Shown: positions 49,389 through 57,225 of the stretch, in pieces
Layout of the letters: the number at the start of each line of letters is the position of its first letter
How positions within the stretch are numbered: position 1 is the stretch's first letter
Source: Mesorhizobium sp. C432A
GTDB lineage: Bacteria; Pseudomonadota; Alphaproteobacteria; Rhizobiales; Rhizobiaceae
Reading direction: 5' to 3'
DNA length: 64,000 nt
Assembly: GCF_030323145.1 (NCBI RefSeq)
Contig: NZ_CP100470.1
Location: 496,001 to 560,000, forward strand
Program-made: the position numbers and the translations under genes
Notes under the pieces: model-generated
What the model was told of the DNA's origin: nothing
The model's input: the letters and a program-made list of their open reading frames with translations, nothing else
The model's database searches: none

Positions 49389-50048
49389 ATGAGCATACCG
49401 AAACTGGTCATCTTCGACTGCGACGGAATCCTGGTCGACACCGAGAACCTTGCCAACCGGCGGCTTGCCGAGTGGTTTGTTGCCGCCGGTTATCCCACCA
49501 CATTCGAATATTGCCGCAAATATTTTTCCGGCCGCAGCATGGCTTCGGTGCAGAAGGAAATCGAAGAGACGACCACGGTGCGGCTCGGCGCCGATTTCGT
49601 CGATCGCTGGAATGCCGGCCTGCCCGATCTGTTTGCGCATGGCGTCGAGCCGATCCCCTATGTGCGCGACTTCATCGAGGCGGTTCGCGCGGCCGGCATT
49701 CCCTATTGCGTCGCCACTTCTGCGCGTATCTCGAAGATGCACATCACGCTCGGCCAGACCGGGCTGCTGCCGCTGTTCGAGCATGCCATGTTCTCTTCGA
49801 CCATGGTCAGCCGCGGCAAGCCGTTCCCGGACCTGTTCCTGCATGCGGCAAAGACCATGGGTTTTGCGCCGGCCGACTGCATCGTCATCGAGGACAGCGT
49901 TGCCGGCACGCAGGCCGGCATTGCCGCCGGCATGCGTGTCTATTCCTATCATGGCGATCCCTATTCCGACCGCGATGGCCTGGCCAGCGCCGGCGGCGTC
50001 CTGTTCGACGACATGCGCGAACTTGCCGGGCTGGTGCCGATCCACTGA
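49389..50048 (+). CDS. HAD-superfamily (IA) phosphatase
   Basis: A 219-residue HAD hydrolase: motif I FDCDGILVDTE (nucleophile Asp), motif II TSARIS, motif III Lys in GKPFPDLFLHAA and motif IV IEDSVAGTQAG. The helical cap lies between residues 15 and 85. It hydrolyses a small phosphate ester such as a sugar phosphate; substrate not predictable. It starts the base after the dut stop. Confidence 0.88.
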   Translation: MSIPKLVIFDCDGILVDTENLANRRLAEWFVAAGYPTTFEYCRKYFSGRSMASVQKEIEETTTVRLGADFVDRWNAGLPDLFAHGVEPIPYVRDFIEAVRAAGIPYCVATSARISKMHITLGQTGLLPLFEHAMFSSTMVSRGKPFPDLFLHAAKTMGFAPADCIVIEDSVAGTQAGIAAGMRVYSYHGDPYSDRDGLASAGGVLFDDMRELAGLVPIH

Positions 50049-50086
50049 AGCTGTGTTAGGTTCCGCGCGGCCAGCCTGAGGCGCCC

Positions 50087-51043
50087 ATGCCAACGAACCT
50101 GCTTCGCTCCATCCTAAAGCGTTTCACCGTTTCATGGAAACGGCGAACCGCTCTACCTTATTGTTTTGTTGCAATTTCCGGCCGGAAAACCGCACACACT
50201 TTTCCTGAAATTGCTCTAGCGCTTGTGCTGCTGCCGTGGCTTTGGACCGCAGCCGGCGCGCAAGCCGTCAGCTTCCCGGAATTCGGCAGCGCCATCCCCG
50301 GCCACATGGATGTGACCTATCTGGACCTCGCAAGGATGGTCATTCCCGGCCTCGCAGGTGACAGCAACGGTTTCTACCGGGGTGGATTGCCGATCGAGAT
50401 GCGCCACATCGAGGGACCGGATGGCGGCGGTTCGCCGCCTGAGACATCGGGCCTCTCCAACGCCGGCGTGCTCGCCATCAAGGCCGGGGGCAAGGACCGG
50501 CTGGCGATGCTCTACGACCTCGGCGACTCTCCCGACAGCGCCGAAGGCTATGCCGTGCTGGCGCTCTACGACATCACAGACAAGCCGAAGCTGCTCGACG
50601 CCGTCAATGTCGCGCTCGACCGCGGCACCTATTTCCGTGAACCGGGCAAGCTTTCCGTTGGGCCGAACGACGACATCGTGATCACCATGAGCGCGCATTT
50701 CAATTCAAGCCAAAACTACGCGATCACGCCGCTGATCATGGTGCGCGACGACAAATTCCAATTGATCGACATGATCTTCACCTTCGATGAGAACCTGTGC
50801 GCCTACAGCCGCAAGCAGGACGTTGCTTTCCAAACGATCGCTGACGGGCAGCCTTATGCCGCAGTCAAAGTGACGGTGACCGACGCCACGGTGCTCAACG
50901 GCGAGAGCTGCGACGGCCAGCCGCCCAAGCCTGAAGCCCACGCAATTTCCGTTGCCTATCATTGGGACAAGAAGACGTTGCACTACGTCAAGGATTCCGA
51001 CGCGCTGGACAGATTGGCAGGAGAGAACGCCAAACGCTTCTGA
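50087..51043 (+). CDS. Secreted protein of unknown function with signal peptide interrupted by an in-frame repeat
   Basis: A 318-residue protein. GAGG lies 5 nt before the ATG. Codons 1-10 (MPTNLLRSIL) and codons 45-60 (ALVLLPWLWTAAGAQA) together read as one ordinary Sec signal peptide, cleaving before VSFPEF. Between them 34 codons (50117-50218) are a palindromic repeat element flanked by CTA. The mature part, about 258 residues, has Gly-rich strands (MLYDLGDSPDSAEGYAVLAL, IVITMSAHFNSSQNYAI) and few Cys; no named domain is recognised. Whether the lengthened signal still works, or translation starts at an internal GTG (about 50225), is unknown. Confidence 0.68.
   Translation: MPTNLLRSILKRFTVSWKRRTALPYCFVAISGRKTAHTFPEIALALVLLPWLWTAAGAQAVSFPEFGSAIPGHMDVTYLDLARMVIPGLAGDSNGFYRGGLPIEMRHIEGPDGGGSPPETSGLSNAGVLAIKAGGKDRLAMLYDLGDSPDSAEGYAVLALYDITDKPKLLDAVNVALDRGTYFREPGKLSVGPNDDIVITMSAHFNSSQNYAITPLIMVRDDKFQLIDMIFTFDENLCAYSRKQDVAFQTIADGQPYAAVKVTVTDATVLNGESCDGQPPKPEAHAISVAYHWDKKTLHYVKDSDALDRLAGENAKRF
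50117..50218. repeat. 102-bp palindromic element, copy inside a gene
   Basis: Bounded by CTA at 50114-50116 and 50216-50218. It holds an imperfect terminal hairpin (AGCGTTTCACCGTTTC pairing with GAAACGGCGAACCGCT around ATG, two mismatches) and a TTTCCGGCCGGAAA palindrome. Its complement aligns in blocks with the element at 53741-53841 (TAGAG, AAAAGTG, CGGTTTT, CAACAAA-like). Length is 34 codons exactly. Confidence 0.75.
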
Positions 51044-51119
51044 GCCAACCGCATTCGTTTGCCCGGTGCATTTCTGCACGATAGAATCTGCCGATATTCC
51101 GCATCTGAAGGGAGCACTC

Positions 51120-51923
51120 ATGGACAAGGGCAAGATCTTTCGCGACCTGCACGCCTCGACCTTCGTCATGCCCAACCCCTGGGATGTCGGCACGACCAAG
51201 CTCCTGGCCTCCTTCGGCTTCAAGGCGCTGGCGACGACCAGCGCCGGTTTTGCCTTCTCGCGCGGCCTGCCCGATGGCGCAGTGACCTTCGAGGCGATGA
51301 TCCACCATTGCCGCGAGCTGACGGCGGCAACCAGCCTGCCGGTGTCGGCCGATCTCGAGAAAGGCAAGGGCGACAGCGCGACGAGTGCCGCCGAGACGGT
51401 TTTTGCGGCCGAAGCGGCAGGTCTCGCCGGCTGCTCGATCGAGGACCATACCGGCGATCCCGACAAGCCCATCTATGAGTTTTCACACGCCGTCGAGCGC
51501 GTTGCAGCTGCTGCTGAAGCCGCACGGGCGCTCAAGCATGATTTCGTCTTCACCGCGCGGGCCGAGAATTTCCTTTGGGGCAAACCGGATCTCGACGACA
51601 CGATCAAGCGGCTGCAGGCCTTCGAAAAGGCCGGCGCCGACGTGCTCTATGCGCCGGGCCTCAAAGATGTCGAGACCATCCGGAACGTCTGCTCGGCAGT
51701 GAGCAGGCCGGTCAATGTCATGGCACTCCCGGCCTTCACCATCGCCGACCTCGCCATGGCCGGGGTCAAGCGCATCTCGCTTGGGCCGTGGCTGACCAAT
51801 TTCGCCTTCGGCATGCTGGAAACCGCGGCGCGAGAGATCCAGCAGGACGGCACGTTCGGCTTCACCCGCGCCGCCATGCCGTTCGGCAAATTGCAGGCGC
51901 TGTTTTCCAAATCCTCAGGCTAG
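51120..51923 (+). CDS. Isocitrate lyase/PEP mutase-family protein
   Basis: A 267-residue (beta/alpha)8 enzyme of the PEP mutase/isocitrate lyase superfamily: MPNPWDVGTTKLLASFGFKA, LATTSAGFAFSRG, PVSADLEKGKGD, a Glu/Asp metal block in GCSIEDHTGD and FTARAENFLWG. Members cleave or make C-C or C-P bonds next to a carboxylate, e.g. 2-methylisocitrate or oxaloacetate-type substrates. It lacks the KKCGH loop of true isocitrate lyase. GAAGGGAG precedes the ATG. It is 12 bp upstream of the hydroxyproline dehydratase gene, so they are likely co-transcribed. Confidence 0.85.
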   Translation: MDKGKIFRDLHASTFVMPNPWDVGTTKLLASFGFKALATTSAGFAFSRGLPDGAVTFEAMIHHCRELTAATSLPVSADLEKGKGDSATSAAETVFAAEAAGLAGCSIEDHTGDPDKPIYEFSHAVERVAAAAEAARALKHDFVFTARAENFLWGKPDLDDTIKRLQAFEKAGADVLYAPGLKDVETIRNVCSAVSRPVNVMALPAFTIADLAMAGVKRISLGPWLTNFAFGMLETAAREIQQDGTFGFTRAAMPFGKLQALFSKSSG

Positions 51924-51935
51924 GGGTCCCGGCGC

Positions 51936-52934
51936 ATGACGCTCACCGTCGTCGACATGCACACCGGCGGCGAGCCGCTCAGGATCGTCACCGGCGGCTA
52001 TCCAGACATTCCCAAAGGCACGATCCTGGAAAAGCGCGCCTATGTGCGCGACCACCTCGACCATTTGCGCAAGCTGCTGATCTTCGAGCCGCGCGGCCAC
52101 TACGACATGTATGGCGCGCTGCTGGTGGAGCCCGACCTGCCCGGCGCCGACCTGGCCGTGCTGTTCATGCACAATGAGGGTTATTCCACCATGTGCGGCC
52201 ACGCCATCATCGCGCTTGGCCGCTACGCCGTCGACGAAGGACTGGTGGCGAAACAGGAGCCAATCACCATGGTCAACATCGAGGCGCCGTGCGGCTTGGT
52301 CGTCGCTTCGGTGGAGGTCAAGGACGGCAAAGCGGGATCCGTGTCGTTCGAAAGCGTGCCGGCCTTTCTGTTTGCCCATGACCAACAAATCGAATTGGCG
52401 GGATACGGCAAGATTGCGTTCGACATCGCCTATGGCGGCGCCTTCTACGCGCTGGCCGACTGCCATCAATTCGGCCTGGAGTTCGGCCGCAGCCGGGTGC
52501 GCGATTTCGTCGACGCGGCAACCGCGCTGACCGAGCGGCTGAAGGCGGAGTTCCCTCTATCGCATCCCGACCATGCCGATCTCGCTTTCCTCTACGGCAC
52601 CATCCTCACCGATGGACGAGATGCGTTCTCCAGCGAGGCAACGAAAAACATCTGCGTCTTTGCCGATGCCGAGGTCGACCGCTCGCCGACCGGCTCCGGC
52701 GTCACCGCGCGGCTGGCGGCAATGCATGCCAAGGGTGAAATCAACCCTGGTCAGGAGCGGTCCTTCGAAAGCATCGCCGGCTCGCGCTTTTCCGGAGCGG
52801 TGGCGCGCACGACCATGGCCGGCCCGCATGATGCGATCATCGCCCGCGTCGGCGGCCGCGCCTACTATTCGGGCCGGGCGGAATTCACCGTCGAGCCGGA
52901 TGACGAATTGGGACGCGGTTTTCTTCTGCGTTGA
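51936..52934 (+). CDS. trans-3-hydroxy-L-proline dehydratase (proline-racemase family)
   Basis: A 332-residue protein of the proline racemase family. The first active-site Cys is C87 (STMCGHAIIALGRYA). The second is Thr252 (DRSPTGSGVTARLA) where racemases have Cys. That Cys/Thr pair marks trans-3-hydroxy-L-proline dehydratases, which form delta1-pyrroline-2-carboxylate for conversion to proline. It follows the PEP-mutase-like gene by 12 bp. The pyrroline-carboxylate reductase is not in the window. Confidence 0.88.
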   Translation: MTLTVVDMHTGGEPLRIVTGGYPDIPKGTILEKRAYVRDHLDHLRKLLIFEPRGHYDMYGALLVEPDLPGADLAVLFMHNEGYSTMCGHAIIALGRYAVDEGLVAKQEPITMVNIEAPCGLVVASVEVKDGKAGSVSFESVPAFLFAHDQQIELAGYGKIAFDIAYGGAFYALADCHQFGLEFGRSRVRDFVDAATALTERLKAEFPLSHPDHADLAFLYGTILTDGRDAFSSEATKNICVFADAEVDRSPTGSGVTARLAAMHAKGEINPGQERSFESIAGSRFSGAVARTTMAGPHDAIIARVGGRAYYSGRAEFTVEPDDELGRGFLLR

Positions 52935-52939
52935 TAGGC

Positions 52940-53641
52940 CTATCGCCCGGCGCTCTCCCGCGCGCCGACCGCCTTGTGCAGATGCACCATCATGGCGGCG
53001 GCAAAGAGCGGCGTCAGCAGGTTGAGCAGGGGCACGGCGAGGAAGGCAGCGATGAGCAGCCCGGCCAGAAAGACGGTGCCGGCATATTTCCGGCGCAACG
53101 CCCTCGCCTCATCTTCCGGGCGGAAGCGCATGGCGGCGAATTCGAAGAATTCACGTCCGAGCAGATAGCCGTTGACGATGAAGAAGGCGGCGATGTTGAC
53201 GCCTGGAACCAACAGAAGGAGCAAGGCGACGATGTTGCCCAGGATGACGACGCCGAAGAATTTCACCGACAACACGAGCGAGCGCAGCGCCGGCATGGCG
53301 CGTCCGACGGGATCGGCCGGATAGTCGGTGCGCTCGACCACTTCGGCGATGTCGTCGAGAAACAGGCCGGCCACGATTGCCGTCACCGGCGCGATCAGCA
53401 GCGCCATCCCGAAGGCAAGCGCGATGGCAGCGATGATGCCGCTCAGCCATCCGGCCCAGGACGGCAGGCCGGGCAGCAAGGAGTGAACCCATGGCAGGGC
53501 CAGCCAATCGACAAGCCCGGTCAAGACGAACCACAAGGCGACCAGCGCCAGGACGGTCAAGCCCAGCGTCTTCAGGAAAACCGCGCGGAATTCGGGAGAA
53601 AACAGCCGGCTGAAGGCGGCGCGGGCAGCGTTGGAGATCAC
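52940..53641 (-). CDS. CysZ-like EI24-family membrane protein
   Basis: A 233-residue inner-membrane protein of the EI24/CysZ family, with about four long hydrophobic segments (LGLTVLALVALWFVLTGLV; IIAAIALAFGMALLIAPVTA; FFGVVILGNIVALLLLLVPG; VFLAGLLIAAFLAVPLLNLL). The VPGVNIAAFFIVNGYLLGREFFE segment is typical. CysZ takes up sulfate in enterobacteria; in rhizobia the role is untested and no cys genes are near. Stop codons of this and the convergent dehydratase lie 5 bp apart. Confidence 0.82.
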   Translation of the reverse strand: MISNAARAAFSRLFSPEFRAVFLKTLGLTVLALVALWFVLTGLVDWLALPWVHSLLPGLPSWAGWLSGIIAAIALAFGMALLIAPVTAIVAGLFLDDIAEVVERTDYPADPVGRAMPALRSLVLSVKFFGVVILGNIVALLLLLVPGVNIAAFFIVNGYLLGREFFEFAAMRFRPEDEARALRRKYAGTVFLAGLLIAAFLAVPLLNLLTPLFAAAMMVHLHKAVGARESAGR

Positions 53642-53740
53642 GGCGTTTCACCCCCAGGAACAAACGGAAATCTCCGACATAGGCGGAGACCCTGTCAGCC
53701 GCAAGCCTGCCGGAGCGGGCGCAATTCCGGACGGGAACTA

Positions 53741-53841
53741 GAGGATGATCCCAAAAAGTGGGTACCGGTTTTTGGACAAGATCATGCTCCAACAAAGGGT
53801 TAGATCATGATGAGATTTCAACCAAATCTCATCATGATCTA
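53741..53841. repeat. 101-bp palindromic element, intergenic copy
   Basis: Bounded by CTAG at 53738-53741 and 53839-53842. Its 3' end is a hairpin with perfect 18-bp arms (53801-53818 and 53824-53841) and a CAACC loop. The EamA stop codon lies inside the last three bases, so the element supplies that gene's end. Block similarity to the element at 50117-50218 (reverse orientation). Confidence 0.8.
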
Positions 53842-54741
53842 GCGCGCCAGCGCCCGGGAGCGGGCGGGGATGGTCATCGCCGCAACGCCGGCGACGACGC
53901 AGCCCATGCCCCAGAAAGCTGTCGGCCCAAGGCTCTCGCCGAGGAACACGACGCCGATTCCGACGCCGATCGGCACGCGCAGATAGGCCTGCGACGTCGT
54001 GCCGACCGAACCAAGCGTGTGGATGAGGCGGAAAAAGATGCAGAAGGCCAGCGCCGTGGAGAACACCGACAATGCCAACAAGGCCAGTATCGACGCCATT
54101 GAAGGCGACAGGGTCCACGGGCGGTCGAAGGCCAGGCTCAAGGGGACGAGGATGACTGCGCCGCACAGCATCGAGCCGGCGGCCGGCAGCATCGGGTCGA
54201 GTCCCCTAAAGCCGCGGCCAAAGATGGCGGCGCCGGCATAGCAGACCGTGGCGGCAATGACGGCAAGTTGCGCCCACAATTGATGGCCGAGCCCGCCAAG
54301 CGCCTGGGTGCCGACGATCAGGCAAATGCCGGCAATGCCGGCACCGACACCGAACAGCTTGCGTGCGGTCACGGATTCGTGGCGGGTGATAAGCGCGGTC
54401 AGCAGGAAGGTGAAGATCGGCGAGGTCGCGTTCAGAATGGTGGCCAGACCGGCGTCGATGGAGCGCTCGGCGGCGGCGATCAGCGTGAACGGCACGACGC
54501 TGTTGAGGCAGGCCTGGACCATGAACCGCCACAAGGTCGCGCCGTCCTTGGGCATGGAAAGGCCGCGCCAGCGGATCAGCGCGAGCAGGATGGCGCCGGC
54601 GATCAGGGTGCGAGCAGCGATGAAGGTTATCGGCGGGATCGTCTCGACACCGATCTTGATGAAGGTATAGGACGCGCCCCACAGGGCGGCCAGCACGCCA
54701 AGCAGCGCCAGTTCGGTGGCCATGTCGGTCTTTGCTTGCAT
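53839..54741 (-). CDS. EamA-family (DMT) transporter
   Basis: A 300-residue permease with ten predicted helices and two EamA repeats (ALLGVLAALWGASYTFIKIG; AVIAATVCYAGAAIFGRGF). The end GMGCVVAGVAAMTIPA is the last helix. DMT permeases move amino acids or metabolites. Start is the ATG at 54741; one at 54723 is an alternative. The stop lies in a repeat, so the last residues after SRA may have changed with the insertion. Divergent from the PfkB kinase gene. Confidence 0.83.
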   Translation of the reverse strand: MQAKTDMATELALLGVLAALWGASYTFIKIGVETIPPITFIAARTLIAGAILLALIRWRGLSMPKDGATLWRFMVQACLNSVVPFTLIAAAERSIDAGLATILNATSPIFTFLLTALITRHESVTARKLFGVGAGIAGICLIVGTQALGGLGHQLWAQLAVIAATVCYAGAAIFGRGFRGLDPMLPAAGSMLCGAVILVPLSLAFDRPWTLSPSMASILALLALSVFSTALAFCIFFRLIHTLGSVGTTSQAYLRVPIGVGIGVVFLGESLGPTAFWGMGCVVAGVAAMTIPARSRALAR

Positions 54742-54957
54742 GCAGGGTGCTTCCAGCGCTTGATCTGAGGCCAAGCTTGTAGGCGACCCGGCGGTCAGAT
54801 GCTTCGGCCACGGTCGAACTGTGATGGAGCCTCGTCCCAGGCGCGCGCGCCGGCCTGGGCCGGCAAAGGGTGGAAATCGGTTGCCATTTTTCGGGGTGAT
54901 GCTGTAGACCCGCCCGGGCGCGGCAGAAAGCCGGCAGGTTCCAAGGCGGAGACATTG

Positions 54958-55950
54958 ATGCCGGATTTTGACGTGCTTTGCATCGGCAATGCCATTGTCG
55001 ACATCATCGCCCAGTGCGACGACGCTTTTCTTGAGACCAACGGCATCATCAAGGGTGCGATGAACCTCATCGACACCAAGCGCGCCGAGCTGCTCTACAG
55101 CCGCATGGGGCCGGCGATCGAGGCCTCCGGCGGCAGCGCCGGCAATACCGCCGCCGGCATCGCCAGCTTCGGCGGCCGCGCCGCGTTCTTCGGCAAGGTG
55201 TCGAACGATCCGCTCGGCGAAATCTACGCGCATGACATCCATGCCCAGGGCGTTGCCTTCGACACCAGGCCGCTTGAGGGCCAGCCGCCGACAGCGAGAT
55301 CGATGATCTTCGTCACCCCCGATGGCGAGCGTTCGATGAACACCTATCTCGGCGCCTGCATCGAACTCGGGCCGGAAGACGTCGAGGCCGACAAGGCGTC
55401 AGGCGCCAAGGTGACCTATTTCGAGGGCTATCTGTGGGATCCGCCGCGCGCCAAGGAGGCGATCCGGCAGACGGCGAAGCTCGCACACGAGGCCGGACGC
55501 GAAGTGTCGATGACTTTGTCGGATTCGTTCTGCGTCGACCGCTACCGGGACGAGTTCCTCGAGCTGATGCGCTCGGGCACTGTCGACATCGTCTTTGCCA
55601 ACAGCCACGAGATCAAGTCGCTCTACCAGACAAAATCCTTCGACGAGGCGCTGGCGGCTATCCGCAAGGACTGCAAGATTGCCGCTGTCACCCGCTCCGA
55701 AAAAGGCTCGGTGATCGTGCGTGGCGAGGAGACCGTCACCATCCAGGCGACGACGATCCGCGAACTGGTCGACACCACCGGCGCCGGCGACCTCTACGCT
55801 GCCGGTTTCCTCTATGGCTATACGAGCGGGCGCAGCCTGAAGGATTGCGGCGATCTCGGCTCGCTAGCCGCCGGGCTGGTGATCCAGCAGCTTGGGCCGC
55901 GGCCGCGGCAAAACCTGCGCAGCGCGGCCCAACTGGCCGGGCTGCTGTAG
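54958..55950 (+). CDS. PfkB-family kinase, probably adenosine kinase
   Basis: A 330-residue ribokinase-fold enzyme: CIGNAIVDIIAQCDD at the N-terminus, GGSAGNTAAGIASFGGRAAF (PfkB signature 1) and DTTGAGDLYAAGFLYGY (signature 2 with catalytic Asp). The long ASGGSAGNTAAG opening and INxVD-type lid match the adenosine-kinase-like group of alphaproteobacteria, which convert adenosine to AMP or phosphorylate other sugars. GGCGGAG precedes the ATG. Confidence 0.85.
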   Translation: MPDFDVLCIGNAIVDIIAQCDDAFLETNGIIKGAMNLIDTKRAELLYSRMGPAIEASGGSAGNTAAGIASFGGRAAFFGKVSNDPLGEIYAHDIHAQGVAFDTRPLEGQPPTARSMIFVTPDGERSMNTYLGACIELGPEDVEADKASGAKVTYFEGYLWDPPRAKEAIRQTAKLAHEAGREVSMTLSDSFCVDRYRDEFLELMRSGTVDIVFANSHEIKSLYQTKSFDEALAAIRKDCKIAAVTRSEKGSVIVRGEETVTIQATTIRELVDTTGAGDLYAAGFLYGYTSGRSLKDCGDLGSLAAGLVIQQLGPRPRQNLRSAAQLAGLL

Positions 55951-56021
55951 GGCCGTCTTTCGGCGCGCAGCGCCGAGCCAGATGAGGGGTGCCCGCCGGT
56001 TCAGGCTGTCCGGCGCTCCGC

Positions 56022-57101
56022 TCAGGCGGTGCGGCGAAGGTCGTCGGACGTAGGCCCGGGTTCCAAAGCCCCGGCGGTGACCAGCCGGTTGCGGCCGCTC
56101 TTTTTGCCGATGTACATCAGTCGGTCGGCGAGCGTTATCAGCGCCTCCGAATCGGACGCTTCCGCCGGGTAGATGGCGACGCCAACGGTGCAACCAACAT
56201 GGATGGCACCATTCGGCGTCGGCACCTTGATCCGCAGCTTTTCCAGGATACGTTCGGCGACGCCCACGGCCTTCTGTCGGGCCCGGCTAGCCTCTCCTGA
56301 AAACAGGAATGCGAACTCGTCTCCACCGAGCCGCGCCACGAAATCAGCGCTGCGCAGGATGGTGCGAAGCTGACCCGCCACCTCCTGCAGCAGCGCGTCG
56401 CCGGCCTCATGGCCGAGCGTGTCGTTGACCTTCTTGAACCTATCGAGGTCGATGAACAGCAGGCCGGCCGCCTGGCCAGTGCTGTCGCAGCGGTCGATCA
56501 CCGACCTCAGCTCATTGTGAAAGGCGCGCCGGTTGGGCAGGCCGGTCAATGCATCGTGGTTGGCCGAGTGGTCGCTGTGCTGCTTGGCCAGCTCGATCTC
56601 GCGCTTTTGTACGGAGAGTTCCTCATTGGCGGCCTTGAGTTCGAGCAGCAGCTCGGCGTTGAGATCCTCGACGACCTTGCGGTCGCTGATGTCGACGACG
56701 AAACCTTCCAGGAATTCCAGTTCGCCGGCCTCGTCCCAGACGCCGCCGCCGATCTCGCGGACCCAGAGCGGCTCGCCGACCTGCGGCACGATGCGGTAGT
56801 CGACGTTCCAGTTGCAGCGCGCCTCGAGCGCGGTATCGACGGCGGCATAGACGGCAGCGAGATCATCCGGGTGGATGGCCGAGACATAGTCGCGCACGGC
56901 ATTTTGAATGAAGTCGCTCGGCCGATAACCGCTGACGGTGAAAATGCCGTCGCTGATGTAGAGCATGGTGTAGGACGCATCGTTGCGGCAACGGTAGAGA
57001 TAACCGTCCATGCGGCCGGTGATGCTGAGCAGCGCATCCAGCCGCTCGTCGTGATAGACCCCCTGGCCGACCACAGATGCAGAAACCCCGTCATGCTTCA
57101 T
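56022..57101 (-). CDS. PAS-GGDEF diguanylate cyclase
   Basis: A 359-residue signal protein. Residues about 20-135 form a PAS domain with PAC end (GFVVDISDRKVVE), then a coiled-coil helix (LNAELLLELKAANEELSVQ), then a GGDEF domain with HDALTGLPNRRAF, DLDRFKKVNDTLGHEAGD and intact RLGGDEFAF. The RxxD inhibition site (RSAD) is present before it. So it should make c-di-GMP under feedback control, driven by a PAS ligand or redox signal. No signal peptide or membrane helix. ATG 57101 chosen over 57146. Confidence 0.87.
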   Translation of the reverse strand: MKHDGVSASVVGQGVYHDERLDALLSITGRMDGYLYRCRNDASYTMLYISDGIFTVSGYRPSDFIQNAVRDYVSAIHPDDLAAVYAAVDTALEARCNWNVDYRIVPQVGEPLWVREIGGGVWDEAGELEFLEGFVVDISDRKVVEDLNAELLLELKAANEELSVQKREIELAKQHSDHSANHDALTGLPNRRAFHNELRSVIDRCDSTGQAAGLLFIDLDRFKKVNDTLGHEAGDALLQEVAGQLRTILRSADFVARLGGDEFAFLFSGEASRARQKAVGVAERILEKLRIKVPTPNGAIHVGCTVGVAIYPAEASDSEALITLADRLMYIGKKSGRNRLVTAGALEPGPTSDDLRRTA

Positions 57102-57225
57102 GGCCGCACCCCCGTTTTGGCGGTCTGAGCGCGCCGCCAATGCCATAAGGCCATAGGGGGCGAGAACGTTCCCTATAGCAGCCGAATATTATCAATCTCT
57201 TATGGGTTGGCTATTTTGCCGCCAA

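Noticed and set aside
53742..53841. Intrinsic terminator for the EamA gene
   Set aside because: The hairpin is perfect but no T-run follows on the minus strand, and the whole block fits a dispersed repeat better.
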